A stretch of 64,000 nucleotides of DNA. It comes from Umezawaea tangerina. GTDB lineage: Bacteria > Actinomycetota > Actinomycetes > Mycobacteriales > Pseudonocardiaceae. The notes beneath the pieces were generated by a model. It worked only from the letters and a program-made list of their open reading frames with translations, made no database searches and was not told the DNA's origin. Each line of letters starts with the position of its first letter. The first letter of the stretch is position 1. The position numbers were made by a program, and so were the translations under genes. Of the stretch, positions 52,039 to 61,377 are shown in pieces. The stretch is taken from contig NZ_PVTF01000006.1 of NCBI RefSeq assembly GCF_003002815.1, positions 186,001-250,000 of the forward strand, in the 5' to 3' direction.

Positions 52039-52478
52039 CCACCCACCTCTCGGCGCTGGTGACCGCGCTGTGGTTCGAGATCGACCACCGCGGTGGCGCC
52101 GCGGCCTCCGGCTTCTTCACCGCCGACGCCGAGCTGACGTTCTCGCGCCGGACCTTCCGCGGCACCGCGGAGATCGACGGCGTCTACCGCGACCGGGCCG
52201 CACGGGGGCCGCGGGTCTCGCGCCACCTGATGTCGAACTTCCACGTCCTGCGCCGGGAACCGGACCTCGTGGAGGCCGTGTCCGCCCTCGTGCTCTACGC
52301 GCGGGACGGCGAACCTCCCGTCCCCACAACGGTTCCCGTTCTGGTCGCCGACGTGTTCGACCGCTTCGTCCTGGTCGACAGCCCCAACGGGGAGGAACCC
52401 CGGTGGCTCATCGCCTCCCGGCGGATCGAGAACCGCTTCCTCCTGCCCGGCGACGTCCTGGCCGTTCCCACCGAGTGA
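52035..52478 (+). CDS. SnoaL/NTF2-like protein
   Basis: A 147-residue cone-shaped alpha+beta-barrel protein. LSALVTALWFEIDHRGG, FFTADAELTFSRRTFRGTAEI and the strand pattern up to WLIASRRIENRF fit the NTF2-like superfamily, close in layout to SnoaL_4 and the small subunits of ring-hydroxylating dioxygenases. It might be an isomerase or cyclase, or a small subunit-like partner. The ATGA overlap with the aldolase indicates co-translation. Catalytic residues cannot be assigned. Confidence 0.75.
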   Translation: MTTHLSALVTALWFEIDHRGGAAASGFFTADAELTFSRRTFRGTAEIDGVYRDRAARGPRVSRHLMSNFHVLRREPDLVEAVSALVLYARDGEPPVPTTVPVLVADVFDRFVLVDSPNGEEPRWLIASRRIENRFLLPGDVLAVPTE

Positions 52479-52486
52479 GGAAACCC

Positions 52487-53713
52487 ATGTCCCAGCAGCG
52501 AAACGCGGAAGACCTCCCCCTGCCGACCACGCGCGGCTCCCTGCCGATCGTCGACTCCCACCTGTACGACGACCTGCTCCCGCCCGAAGCCGCGTTCGAG
52601 CTGACCGCGGGCCTGCGCCGCCATCGGGACCCCTACGTGGGCATCACCGAGGACGGCACCCCGCGCCGAGGTCTCTACCGCCTCGACGGTCCGGGAACCT
52701 CCCCGAGGTCCGCCGTCCCGAAGGCCACGGCCTACCTCGACGCGCTGGCGCCGCACCGGAAGGTGGTCGGTGCCCTGCCGATGGACGCGCCGGAGTGGCG
52801 GCTGTGGACCAACGCGATCCCGACGTGGCACCCGAAGGGCCTGCGCCTGGACCGGCTCGCCCAGGCCGACCGCGACCGCGCACTGGCCGTCGTCGAGGCG
52901 AGCCTCAGCCCGGCGGGCTACGCCCAGGTGCGAGCGGCGATGGCGCTCAACGCGAACCTGGGGGAGCTGATCGACGACTACCGGGACACCCTCACGGAGT
53001 TCGCCTACTGGTTCACCGTCTTCGGGACCCCGTCGGCGGACTCGCCGTGGGGCTGGCAGCTGATGGGCCACCACGTGGACCTGCACTGCGTCTTCGTCGG
53101 CGGGCAGGTCGTGCTCGCCCCGGTGTTCCTCGGCGCCGAGCCGACGACCGGGACCGGCCGCTACGCGGGTGTCGAGGCGTTCGGCGACGAGACCGAGGTC
53201 GCCTTGGCGCTGCGCCGCACCTTGTCCGCCGACCGCGAGGACGAGTTCCTGCTGGGGTCGTCGTTGCGGGCGGAGGACCTCCCGCCCGAGCTCGCGGGCC
53301 CGTGGAACGGTCGGCACCTCGCGGGCGCGGGCGCCGACAACCTCGTCCTGCCGCCGGAGGGGATCGTCGCGGCGAGCCTGCCGCCCGACCAGCGCGACGG
53401 GCTGGTGGAGCTGATCCGGGTCTACCTCGACCGCATGCCGGCACCGCAGGCCGACCGCACGTTGGCGCTGGTCCGCGAGCACTTCGCCGAGACGCGCTTC
53501 GCCTGGCGCGGCGGGCACGACGACGAGTGCGCCTTCTACTACCGGATCCACTCCCCCGTGCTGCTGGTCGAGTACGACAACCACCCCGGCGTCTTCCTCA
53601 CCAACCCCGAGCCCGCCCGCTTCCACGTGCACACCATCGTTCGGGCGCCCAACGGCAACGACTACGGCCGTGACCTGCTCGCCCAGCACTACCGGGCCCA
53701 CCACGGAGGATGA
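52487..53713 (+). CDS. DUF3500-family protein
   Basis: A 408-residue protein of the DUF3500 family. TWHPKGLRLDRLA, GWQLMGHHVDLHCVFVGGQVVLAPVFLG, and the C-terminal VLLVEYDNHPGVFLTNPEPARFHVHTIVRAPNGNDYG block are the landmarks. Several conserved histidine and aspartate residues (MGHHVDLH, FHVHTIVR) suggest a metal-dependent hydrolase or binding role, but the function of the family is not known to me. It is the last gene before a 243-bp gap and is probably part of the operon. Its association here with oxidative and aldolase genes gives a context clue for this family. Confidence 0.8.
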   Translation: MSQQRNAEDLPLPTTRGSLPIVDSHLYDDLLPPEAAFELTAGLRRHRDPYVGITEDGTPRRGLYRLDGPGTSPRSAVPKATAYLDALAPHRKVVGALPMDAPEWRLWTNAIPTWHPKGLRLDRLAQADRDRALAVVEASLSPAGYAQVRAAMALNANLGELIDDYRDTLTEFAYWFTVFGTPSADSPWGWQLMGHHVDLHCVFVGGQVVLAPVFLGAEPTTGTGRYAGVEAFGDETEVALALRRTLSADREDEFLLGSSLRAEDLPPELAGPWNGRHLAGAGADNLVLPPEGIVAASLPPDQRDGLVELIRVYLDRMPAPQADRTLALVREHFAETRFAWRGGHDDECAFYYRIHSPVLLVEYDNHPGVFLTNPEPARFHVHTIVRAPNGNDYGRDLLAQHYRAHHGG

Positions 53714-53956
53714 GCCGCTGCCTGCCCGACCCGTCGCGGAGGGCCGCGCACTCCACCTAGATCACGCCGGGGGTCTTGTGGTCGATGTCGTGCGGACCGG
53801 GCCATCACGACGTCCGACCTCGCCCACAGGGCGGCGCACTCCTCGCCGCGCGGGAGCCGACCCCGGTGCTGCCGACCCAGGGGTCGACAGCATCTGGCTC
53901 GCCGTCGCCGACAGGACGATCTTCTCTCCATGAGCTCGTTCTCCCCTGGAGGTCGG

Positions 53957-54940
53957 ATGACGGACAACGCGGCACCGGCGGACCGGTCCCGACGCACCTT
54001 GCTGAAGACGGCCGCGCTGGGCGGCACCGCGGCCGCCGCGGGCCTGGCACTGCCTGCCACGGCAAGGGCTTCCGCCCCGACGACCGCCGTCGACACGTCG
54101 CACGCCTCCCCGGAGGTCGTGCGGGTGCTCTCCGCCTACTTCCGGGACAAGAGCGCCGCCGACGTCGAGGCCACGATGGCGCACTTCGCCAAGCGGCCGG
54201 TCACCTACGTCGACGCGGTCGTGGGGTGGCCGTTCTCCACCTGGCAGGAACTGCACGACCTGTTCGCGCGGTACATGCCGACCTGGCCCGCGGGCGCTAG
54301 GTCCTACCCCACCCGGATCGTCGGGGACGCGACCGGCGCGATCGTGCACTTCACCGACGACGCCGGGCTGTTCGGCCCGTCCGAGATCCGGGCGGTCGGC
54401 GTGGTGGACCTCACCCGCGGCAGGATCACCCGCTGGGTCGACTACTGGGACGGCAGGCACTTCGGCATTTCCGACCGCGACGCGCTGAAGGTCCCCGACG
54501 ACCGGTTCCCGACCGACTTCAAGGAGTCCACGGTCGGCGAGAACGCGGCCGCCCGGACCAGGCGGGTGGCGGCGGAGCTGAACCGGGCCTTCGCCGCCGA
54601 CGACTCCGCGGCGGCCTCGGCGCTGTTCACGCCGGACGCCTCGTTCACCGACCTGGTGTCGCACGTCCACGTCGTCGGCCGGCGCCACATCGGGTCGTTC
54701 CTGGCCGGGGCCCGCGGCCTGCTGCCCTACACCGGCTCCGGCGCACGGGTGCGGCACGTCGTGGGCTCGAACACCGGCGGCGGGTACGAGTGGACCGCGT
54801 CCGGCGCGGTGCCCCGTGGCGTCAACACCCTGGAGCTCGACGACGCCGGCCGGATCACCTCCTTCACGGCGATGTGGGACGGCGCCGAGGTCGAGGACGA
54901 CCGGCTCCTGCGGCTCGCGGCCGCCGCGGTCGAGCGGTGA
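53957..54940 (+). CDS. Tat-exported protein with two SnoaL-like domains
   Basis: A 327-residue protein. RSRRTLLKTAALGG at its N-terminus is a twin-arginine motif and the region ends at ARASA, so folded export via Tat is likely. Two NTF2/SnoaL-like domains follow (about 60-175 and 205-320), the first with FAKRPVTYVDAVVGWPF and WVDYWDGRHFG, the second with FTPDASFTDLVSHVH. The ATG at 53957 follows CTGGAGG. It may be the exported member of the preceding catabolic set, acting on a substrate or product outside the cell. The 243 bp upstream contain no other gene. Confidence 0.8.
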   Translation: MTDNAAPADRSRRTLLKTAALGGTAAAAGLALPATARASAPTTAVDTSHASPEVVRVLSAYFRDKSAADVEATMAHFAKRPVTYVDAVVGWPFSTWQELHDLFARYMPTWPAGARSYPTRIVGDATGAIVHFTDDAGLFGPSEIRAVGVVDLTRGRITRWVDYWDGRHFGISDRDALKVPDDRFPTDFKESTVGENAAARTRRVAAELNRAFAADDSAAASALFTPDASFTDLVSHVHVVGRRHIGSFLAGARGLLPYTGSGARVRHVVGSNTGGGYEWTASGAVPRGVNTLELDDAGRITSFTAMWDGAEVEDDRLLRLAAAAVER

Positions 54941-54967
54941 CGGGGTGGCCGCGGTCCGCCACGACCA

Positions 54968-56413
54968 TCAGGGCCGGACGACCGTCAGCTCCAGGCCGAG
55001 CAGGTCCGCGACCGCGGCCAGTTCCGCGACCCGGTGCCCCGTCCCCAACGCCCAGTGGTGGCCGACCCCGGAGGCCGACCAGGCGTCGGTCCACTCACCG
55101 GGGTCGCGGCCGAAGTCCACCCTCGACGTCGTGTTGCCGATCCGCAGCAGCGGACCGGGGACGACGGTGCCCTCCGACGCGACCATCGTGAACGTGCCGT
55201 CGCGGTCCTGGCCGAGCCCGAACGCCGTGACCGGGCCGTGGGTGACGTCGAACTCGACCGACACGCCCCAGCCCCGCTTGCCGTGCAGGACGTCCAGCCC
55301 GCGCAGCAACGGCTTCCCGGCGCTGATGGCCAGGTGCGCGGGCCCGTCGTGGCCCATCTCCACGACGCCGTCCCGGAAGTTCAGCGCCTGGAACTCGGTG
55401 AACGAGCCGCCCGCGCCGAGCCGGTCCATCACCAGCATCGCCAACGAGGTGCGCAGCTCGTACTCGCCGCAGGCCGGGACACCGCGCGCGGTCAGCAGCG
55501 AGGAACCCAGGATCAGGCCCGCGCCGACGCGCTCGTGCACCTCCCCGTCGAGGCCGCGGTGGTAGTAGGCGAGGGAGTCCAGCGAGAAGTCCTCGACCAG
55601 CCGGTCGAGCGCGACCGACACCCTGGCCGCCCAGTCCAGGTCCTCGGCCACCACCGAGGAGTCCAGGGTGAACACCTCGCGGGCCAGCGCGGCGCGGGCC
55701 CCGGCCTCGGCGTCGGTGACCCGCTCGACCCTGACCCGCACGTCGTCGACCTCCAGGACCTCGACGTGCCCGCCGAGCTGGGCGCTCACCAGGGTCGAGT
55801 CGGTGGCGACGTCCATCATGCCGGGGTAGAGGTGGCCGAGCAGCCCGTGCCTGCCGTGGCGCAGCGCGGCCCGCACCCCGGCGGCCTTGACCCACCGCCC
55901 GATCCGCGTCCACGCCCGTTCGTCGGCCAGGTAGCCAGACACCGAGCGGAACTCGACGCCGCAGCGCCGGAACGCGTTGGCCATCTCGGGCAGCGGGCAC
56001 GCGCCGCAGTAGGCGAGCCAGGCGCCGGTGTCGAAGGTGGCGTGGTCCATCACCTCACTGGGCTGCAGGTTGACCAGCAGCACCGGGGAACCGGAGCGCT
56101 GGGCGACCGGCACCAGCATCGACGCGGTCAGGTACGTGGTGAGGAAGCCGACGATCAGGTCGCAGTCGGCGACGCGCAGGCGTTCGGCGGCCGCGGCACC
56201 GTCGCGTTCGTCGGAGATGAAGCCGACGTCGACGACCTCGCAGTCCAGCCCGCCGAGCCGGGCGGACACCTCGTCCGCCGAACGGCGCAGCTGGGGCAGC
56301 AGCTCGGGGAACTGCGGCCAGTAGGCGCCGAGCCCACCGGAGACCAGCCCGACGCGGGTCCTGCGGGTGGTGACCCGGTCGAGCCCTGCTGGAACCTGGA
56401 GCGTGCCGGTCAC
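54968..56413 (-). CDS. L-fucose/L-arabinose-isomerase-family sugar isomerase
   Basis: A 481-residue sugar isomerase. RVGLVSGGLGAYWPQFPEL, CDLIVGFLTTYLTASMLVP and LLVNLQPSEVMDH match the AraA/FucI N-terminal Rossmann regions. The C-terminal portion has the acidic and histidine residues that would bind the metal and substrate (SLAMLVMDR, VEMGHDGPAHLAIS, GVGHHWALGTGH). It is not RhaA-like. In the operon of a secreted rhamnosidase, rhamnose-binding protein and rhamnose mutarotase, it most likely isomerises rhamnose or a closely related sugar. I start at the GTG at 56413, 6 bp after AAAGGA; the GTG at 56428 has no site. The stop is close to that of the convergent Tat-exported gene. Confidence 0.8.
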   Translation of the reverse strand: MTGTLQVPAGLDRVTTRRTRVGLVSGGLGAYWPQFPELLPQLRRSADEVSARLGGLDCEVVDVGFISDERDGAAAAERLRVADCDLIVGFLTTYLTASMLVPVAQRSGSPVLLVNLQPSEVMDHATFDTGAWLAYCGACPLPEMANAFRRCGVEFRSVSGYLADERAWTRIGRWVKAAGVRAALRHGRHGLLGHLYPGMMDVATDSTLVSAQLGGHVEVLEVDDVRVRVERVTDAEAGARAALAREVFTLDSSVVAEDLDWAARVSVALDRLVEDFSLDSLAYYHRGLDGEVHERVGAGLILGSSLLTARGVPACGEYELRTSLAMLVMDRLGAGGSFTEFQALNFRDGVVEMGHDGPAHLAISAGKPLLRGLDVLHGKRGWGVSVEFDVTHGPVTAFGLGQDRDGTFTMVASEGTVVPGPLLRIGNTTSRVDFGRDPGEWTDAWSASGVGHHWALGTGHRVAELAAVADLLGLELTVVRP

Positions 56414-56438
56414 GACAAGTCCTTTCACCGTGGGGAGT

Positions 56439-56801
56439 TCAGTGGTCGCGGTCGGGTGCCGCGGCGCGCCGTCCCAGCTGCTCGTCCAGGTTGAACACCT
56501 CGGCGAGCAGCCGGAACCCCTCGTCCGGCGGCGCGCCTTCCAGGTCGACGAAGTACTGCCCCATCTCGGCCTGCCACCGGCGGTTCACGTCGGTGGCCGC
56601 CATCGCCGCTTGGGCGTCGGCCAGCGAGTCGGCCTCGACGTAGCCGACCAGCAGGCCGTCCTCGTCCAGGAAGAGGGAGTAGTTGCGCCACCCGGTGTCG
56701 CGCAGGGCATCGAGCATGTCCGGCCACACCTCCCGGTGCCGTCGCCGGTACTCGGCCAGGCGGTCCGGCCGGACCTGCAACCGGAAGCAGTAACGAGGCA
56801 T
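56439..56801 (-). CDS. rhaM: L-rhamnose mutarotase
   Basis: A 120-residue dimeric ferredoxin-like protein interconverting alpha and beta L-rhamnopyranose. PRYCFRLQVRPDRLAEYRRRH matches the RhaM N-terminus, GWRNYSLFLDEDGLLVGYVEAD and MGQYFVDLEGAPPDE complete the family pattern, with the catalytic His in RRHREVWPDML. The ATG at 56801 follows AGGAG by 5 bp; the GTG at 56807 is less likely. It lies between the isomerase (26 bp) and binding protein (37 bp) on the same strand, and its identity is the best evidence that the operon handles rhamnose. Confidence 0.93.
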   Translation of the reverse strand: MPRYCFRLQVRPDRLAEYRRRHREVWPDMLDALRDTGWRNYSLFLDEDGLLVGYVEADSLADAQAAMAATDVNRRWQAEMGQYFVDLEGAPPDEGFRLLAEVFNLDEQLGRRAAAPDRDH

Positions 56802-56838
56802 CGGCACTCCTAGCGCGTCGGCCGCCCCCGCGGCGGGG

Positions 56839-57912
56839 TCAGAAGTCGAACCGGTCGATGTTGGCGCTGTCGAAGACGGTCGGCGGGCCGAGGACGATCT
56901 CGCCGCGCTCCCCGACGGTGTACTCGCCGAGCTTGCCCGCCGTGAACCTCTCGCCCTTGGCGCCGGTGATCCGCCCGGACTCCAGCGCCACGCCCGCCTG
57001 CGCGGCGAGGTAGCCGATGTCGGCCGGGTTCCACAGCGCGAACCGGGCCACCGTGCCGTTCTTGACGAACTCGCGCATCTGGTTCGGCGTGCCGAGCCCG
57101 GTCAGCGCGACCTTGCCCTTGAAGCTCGACGAGCCGATGTAGCGCGCCGCCGCCGAGATGCCGACCGTCGTCGGCGACACGATCACCTTGAGGTTCGGGT
57201 ACGACAGCAGGAGCCCCTGGGTCTCCTGGAACGACTTGAGGTCGTCGTCGTTGCCGTAGGCGATCTTCACCAGCTCCAGCCCGGCGTTCTCCGGCTTGGC
57301 CAGGTCGGCCTTCACCACGTCGATCCACGCGTTCTGGTTGGTGGCGTTGGGCGTCGCGGACAGGATCGCGATCTCCCCCGACCCGCCCGCGAGCTCCGAG
57401 GCCATCTCCACGAGCTTGTCGCCGACGCCCTGGGTGGTGGCCTGGTTGATGAACACGTCACGGCACTCCGCCGCCGCGTCGGAGTCGAACCCGACGACCT
57501 TGACGCCCTCGGAGCGCGCCCGCTGGAGCGACGGGCACACGGCGTTCGGGTCGTTCGCGGCGATGGCGATGACGTCCTGCCGCTGCTGGACCAGCGTGTT
57601 GATGTAGCTCACCTGGGAGGAGGCGCTGGCGTCGTTGGGGCCGACGAGCTTGTACTCGCCCTTGAGCTCCTCCAGCGCCGCCTGCCCGCCCGCGGTCTCG
57701 ATGTCGGAGTACGGGTTGTTCAGCTGCTTGGGCAGGAAGGCCATCTTGACGCCCTCCTTGAGCGGTGCGTCCGGCCGTGCCGACCCGGACGCGGCGCCCG
57801 TCGACGTGGTGCCGCCGCTGTTCTTCGACGTGCCGCCGCACGCGGTCAGCCCGACGGCCAGCACGGCGGTGACGGCCGCGACGAGGACTCGGCTGGTGGA
57901 GGTTCGGGACAT
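56839..57912 (-). CDS. Rhamnose ABC transporter substrate-binding lipoprotein (RhaS type)
   Basis: A 357-residue periplasmic-binding-type lipoprotein. The lipobox is LTAC (Cys25). A Ser/Thr/Gly linker leads to a two-domain type I binding protein: KMAFLPKQLNNPYSDI, DVIAIAANDPNAVCPSL and ARFALWNPADIGYLAAQAGVALE match the RhaS group of rhamnose-binding proteins. It should deliver rhamnose released by the secreted rhamnosidases. Unusually, the matching ATPase and permease genes are absent; they must be elsewhere. It follows the GH106 gene by 33 bp. Confidence 0.9.
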   Translation of the reverse strand: MSRTSTSRVLVAAVTAVLAVGLTACGGTSKNSGGTTSTGAASGSARPDAPLKEGVKMAFLPKQLNNPYSDIETAGGQAALEELKGEYKLVGPNDASASSQVSYINTLVQQRQDVIAIAANDPNAVCPSLQRARSEGVKVVGFDSDAAAECRDVFINQATTQGVGDKLVEMASELAGGSGEIAILSATPNATNQNAWIDVVKADLAKPENAGLELVKIAYGNDDDLKSFQETQGLLLSYPNLKVIVSPTTVGISAAARYIGSSSFKGKVALTGLGTPNQMREFVKNGTVARFALWNPADIGYLAAQAGVALESGRITGAKGERFTAGKLGEYTVGERGEIVLGPPTVFDSANIDRFDF

Positions 57913-57945
57913 CGTTGTCGCCTCTCTCGGTGTCCGGTTGCCGGG

Positions 57946-60900
57946 TCAGCCGCGGGTCAGCGCGACGTCGACAAGCCGTTCGGGGCGCAGGAACACCGGG
58001 CCGACGAGCCCGGACGGGATCACCTGACCCCGCGCGTTCGCACCGGTGTTGGTGACGCGGACGCGCACGAGGTTGGTGCCCGGCCGCAGCACCGCCGTGA
58101 CGTCGGCCCGGTAGGGCCTCCAGAGCCTCGTCCCGAGCGCCGCACCGTTGACCTCGACCTGCGCCACGTCGAGGACCGCACCGAGGTCGAGTGTCCACTT
58201 GCGACCCGACAGCACATCGGCGTCGAGCGCGATCTCCTTCTCGTACCAGGCGGAACCGGAGTAGGCGCTGTCCAAGTCGGTCCAGGAACCCAACGGCCGC
58301 GGGGTTTCCGGCGCGCCCGGTCGGTCGAAGCGGAACCTCCAGTCGCCGTCCAGCGCGACGGCGGCCAGCGCGTCCGCTACGGTCGTCGTTCCCCGGTAAC
58401 GACGTCCGCCCGCGGTCGCGACGACCTCGACGGGACCGGGCCCGGTCACCCGCACCGTGGCCACGGCGTCGCGGGAATCGACCCGCACGCGCTCCACGGG
58501 TGCCGTCGAGGACACGGCGTGCGCCGGTTCCCGCGTCGCGCGGAACACCACCAGCACAGTCGCCTTCGACTCCAGCCGGAGCTCGACCGCCGTGCCGCCG
58601 TCGCGCTCCCCGGTGAACGGCGCGGACCGCCACACCCCGGCCGTCGTCGCGGTCCCGGTGTCCGGGTCCCAGACCTCCGGGACCCCCGTCGCGGGGAACG
58701 CGGCCGTGACGTCGACGACGGCGTCGCGTTCGTTCATGAGCACGAAGGCGCGTTCCCGGCCGCGTTCCAGCCGGAGCACCCGGACGTCCGCCGTCGCCGG
58801 GGTCAACGCGACCGCCGCCGCACCCGCCGCGACCGCCGCCGCGGCGGCGGCCGTCGGATCGGCGGCGCGGATCGCCCGGCGCGACCCGGTGAACAGCCCG
58901 TCGAGCGCACGGCGCAGGCCCGCGTGGTCTCCCCCGGCTTCCTCGGTGGGCAGGTCGCCGACGACGACCAGGGTCCCGCCCCCGCGGACGAACCGGGTCA
59001 GCACGGCCACCGTGCCCAGGGCCAGCACGGGTGTCCGCGGCACCACCACGGCCCGGTACCGCTGCCGCCCCACGACGAGCAGCGGCCCGCGCGTCCTGGC
59101 GTGCGCGATGAGCGCGGGGTCCGCGTCGAGCGCCCCCTCGTCGACGAGGTCGAAGTCGACCTGGACGTCCTCCAACGCGTGCGCCGCCCCCATGAACGCG
59201 GCGTCGATCCCCGTGATCGCCGCGGTGTCCTGGTAGGTCTCGACCGCGCGCTGCGGTTGCAGCAGGGCGGTGTGCGCCAGTGCCGGTGCCCGGCAGGCCT
59301 CCATCAGCCTGCCGATCCACTCGTTCAGCGGCGTGGACAGCTCCCACCACGGGTTGACCGGCTGGAACGGCGGCGGGTAGAAGATCACGTCGGAGTCGGT
59401 GAACCTGGCGTGCAGCAGCGTGTGGTTCACCCCGCGCACGGCGAACGCCCCGACCACCTCGCGGGTCAGCGCGGGGGTCACCTGCCAGCCGGTCGCGCCC
59501 ATCGCCTCCAGGTAGACCCGTTCCAGGCCGAGCTGGTGCGCGGCGCTCGCGGGCCACCGGGACAGCGTGCGGTGGAAACCGCGCTGGTAGTGGTCGAAGA
59601 TCAGGTCGGTGCCCGGCACCTGGGCCCACTGGTGGGTGGTGTTCATGTTGCCGGAGCTGCGGAGCTGCTCGCCCGGCCCGTACTCGTCCCACAGCGGGTT
59701 GGAGATGAACCGCAGCCCGTGGGCGGCCATCCACTCGCCCTGGCGGCGGTAGTAGGCCGAGGCGAAGCGGTCGGACACGGCGCGCCAGAACACCCCTCGC
59801 AGCCTCAGGCCGTCCTGCCCCAGCTCGTCGTGCACGGCGGCCAGCGCGATCCCCGGCTCAACCCCGAGGCGGGACAGCTCGGCGTCCAGCGCCGGGGACC
59901 AGGGCACGGTGTTGAACGGCCCGTCGGCCGAGGCGAGGAACGGCTCGTCGTCGGCGAAGCCGCGCAGGACCGTGCCCGCGGCCCAGGGGAACCTGCGCAG
60001 GTACTCGCCGGGCACCACGTCGAGGAACAGGTCCACGGCCTCGTCGTCGAGCAGGTCGAGGTAGGTGTGGGCCGCGTCCTGGACCAGTTCCCGCACCGTG
60101 AACAGGTCGACCCGCCACCGGCCGGCCGGGGCGTCCCACACGCCGCCCGCGCGGGCCAGGTCGGTCAGGTCGACGACCCTGGCGAGGTCCGCGGACCCCT
60201 CCGGCCGGGCGGTCGCGGTGATCAGCGGGGTGGTGGCGGCCGGGAGGTCGAAGGCGTCCAGGGAGGACGCCGAGTCGAACCCGTCGGCGAACAGCGTCCG
60301 CCCGTCGGGGTCGAGGACCGTCAGGCTGTCCCAGGACGACCGCTGGTCCACGACCGACCGCACGCCGACCCGTCCGGTGGCGTAGGTGCCGTCCACGACG
60401 GCGGGCTGCGCGACGCCGTCCACCGACGGGACGAACCGGTCCCCGCGGACCTCGACCTCCAGCACGTGGTCGACGGCGGGGTCGAACCCCTGGACCGGCG
60501 GCGCTCCCCGCACGAGGGTGAAGGAACCGCCGTCCTGCCGCCAGATGTCCACTCCGCCGTCGCGGCGCAGGTCCGCGAGGACGCCGTTCGCCTCGCCCCT
60601 GCCGCGCAACACCAGACCCGCTGTGTTGCGGTCCACCCGGACCTTCGCGACCACGTCGTAGTCCTGCCAGTCCGCACCCGCGCGCAGCAACGTGATCCCG
60701 TCCCGCGCGGAGGCGTCCACCAGCAGCCGTCCGTCCGAAACGGACAGTCCGCGGCCGACCAGCGGCACCGCCGTCCCACCCGCCGCGATGACGGTCTGGT
60801 GGCCCACGCCCTTGATGCGCAGGTCCGGGCGCGGCTGGTAGATGCGGTCGCCGACCTTGCCGCCGTTGACCACGAACCCGCCGCCGCGGCCGCTGGGGAA

Positions 60901-61329
60901 GAAGTCGTCGTTGAACAGCCACACGTGCATGCCGTGCCGCTGCGCCTCGCGGAGGGTGAGCTCGATGAGCGCGAACCAGTCCTCGGTGAAGAACCGGGGT
61001 CGCAGCGCCGCGGTGTCGAAGGGGAACACCAGCACCTCGAACACGCCCTGCCCGCGCATGTCGGCGAGCTGGTCGGTCACGAGATCGGGGGTGACGGCGC
61101 CGTTCCAGAACCACAGGACCGTCGGCCTGCTGTCGGCGCGCGGATCGGCGAACCGGGCGACCTGGAAGCCCTCGTCGGTGCCCGGTGCGGCGTTCGCGGT
61201 CGGCCGCCCTCCCACGACCGACACCCCGGCGACCAGCGCGGCCGCCGCGCTCAGGGCGAGCACGCGACGCCGGGGGAGCAGCAGGTCACCGGAGGTCGTC
61301 ACGACGTGGACACGGCTCGGATCGCGCAT
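57946..61329 (-). CDS. Secreted GH106-type alpha-L-rhamnosidase
   Basis: An exported glycosidase of 1127 residues. After a Tat-like signal (RRRVLALSAAAALVAG) comes ARFADPRADSRPTVLWFWNGAVTPD, the typical GH106 opening. The TIM-barrel core contains VFPFDTAALRPRFFTEDWF and HGMHVWLFNDDFFPSGRGGGFV, and a domain with a long beta-rich insertion (about 180-375). The C-terminal jelly-roll (WRFRFDRPG through WYEKEIAL, VEVNGAALGTRLWRPY) is a beta-galactosidase-like sugar-binding domain. It probably cleaves rhamnose from pectic RG-I or RG-II or bacterial glycans, complementing the two GH78 enzymes. It heads the rhamnose operon, under a LacI-type operator. Confidence 0.88.
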   Translation of the reverse strand: MRDPSRVHVVTTSGDLLLPRRRVLALSAAAALVAGVSVVGGRPTANAAPGTDEGFQVARFADPRADSRPTVLWFWNGAVTPDLVTDQLADMRGQGVFEVLVFPFDTAALRPRFFTEDWFALIELTLREAQRHGMHVWLFNDDFFPSGRGGGFVVNGGKVGDRIYQPRPDLRIKGVGHQTVIAAGGTAVPLVGRGLSVSDGRLLVDASARDGITLLRAGADWQDYDVVAKVRVDRNTAGLVLRGRGEANGVLADLRRDGGVDIWRQDGGSFTLVRGAPPVQGFDPAVDHVLEVEVRGDRFVPSVDGVAQPAVVDGTYATGRVGVRSVVDQRSSWDSLTVLDPDGRTLFADGFDSASSLDAFDLPAATTPLITATARPEGSADLARVVDLTDLARAGGVWDAPAGRWRVDLFTVRELVQDAAHTYLDLLDDEAVDLFLDVVPGEYLRRFPWAAGTVLRGFADDEPFLASADGPFNTVPWSPALDAELSRLGVEPGIALAAVHDELGQDGLRLRGVFWRAVSDRFASAYYRRQGEWMAAHGLRFISNPLWDEYGPGEQLRSSGNMNTTHQWAQVPGTDLIFDHYQRGFHRTLSRWPASAAHQLGLERVYLEAMGATGWQVTPALTREVVGAFAVRGVNHTLLHARFTDSDVIFYPPPFQPVNPWWELSTPLNEWIGRLMEACRAPALAHTALLQPQRAVETYQDTAAITGIDAAFMGAAHALEDVQVDFDLVDEGALDADPALIAHARTRGPLLVVGRQRYRAVVVPRTPVLALGTVAVLTRFVRGGGTLVVVGDLPTEEAGGDHAGLRRALDGLFTGSRRAIRAADPTAAAAAAVAAGAAAVALTPATADVRVLRLERGRERAFVLMNERDAVVDVTAAFPATGVPEVWDPDTGTATTAGVWRSAPFTGERDGGTAVELRLESKATVLVVFRATREPAHAVSSTAPVERVRVDSRDAVATVRVTGPGPVEVVATAGGRRYRGTTTVADALAAVALDGDWRFRFDRPGAPETPRPLGSWTDLDSAYSGSAWYEKEIALDADVLSGRKWTLDLGAVLDVAQVEVNGAALGTRLWRPYRADVTAVLRPGTNLVRVRVTNTGANARGQVIPSGLVGPVFLRPERLVDVALTRG

Positions 61330-61377
61330 CGACCCTCGACTCCTTTGTGGACGGACGATGTCGAGGTGAACGAGAGT

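Noticed and set aside
54968-56413. RhaA-type rhamnose isomerase
   Set aside because: The sequence landmarks (LVSGGLGAYW, LLVNLQPSEVMDH) fit the AraA/FucI-type fold, not RhaA.
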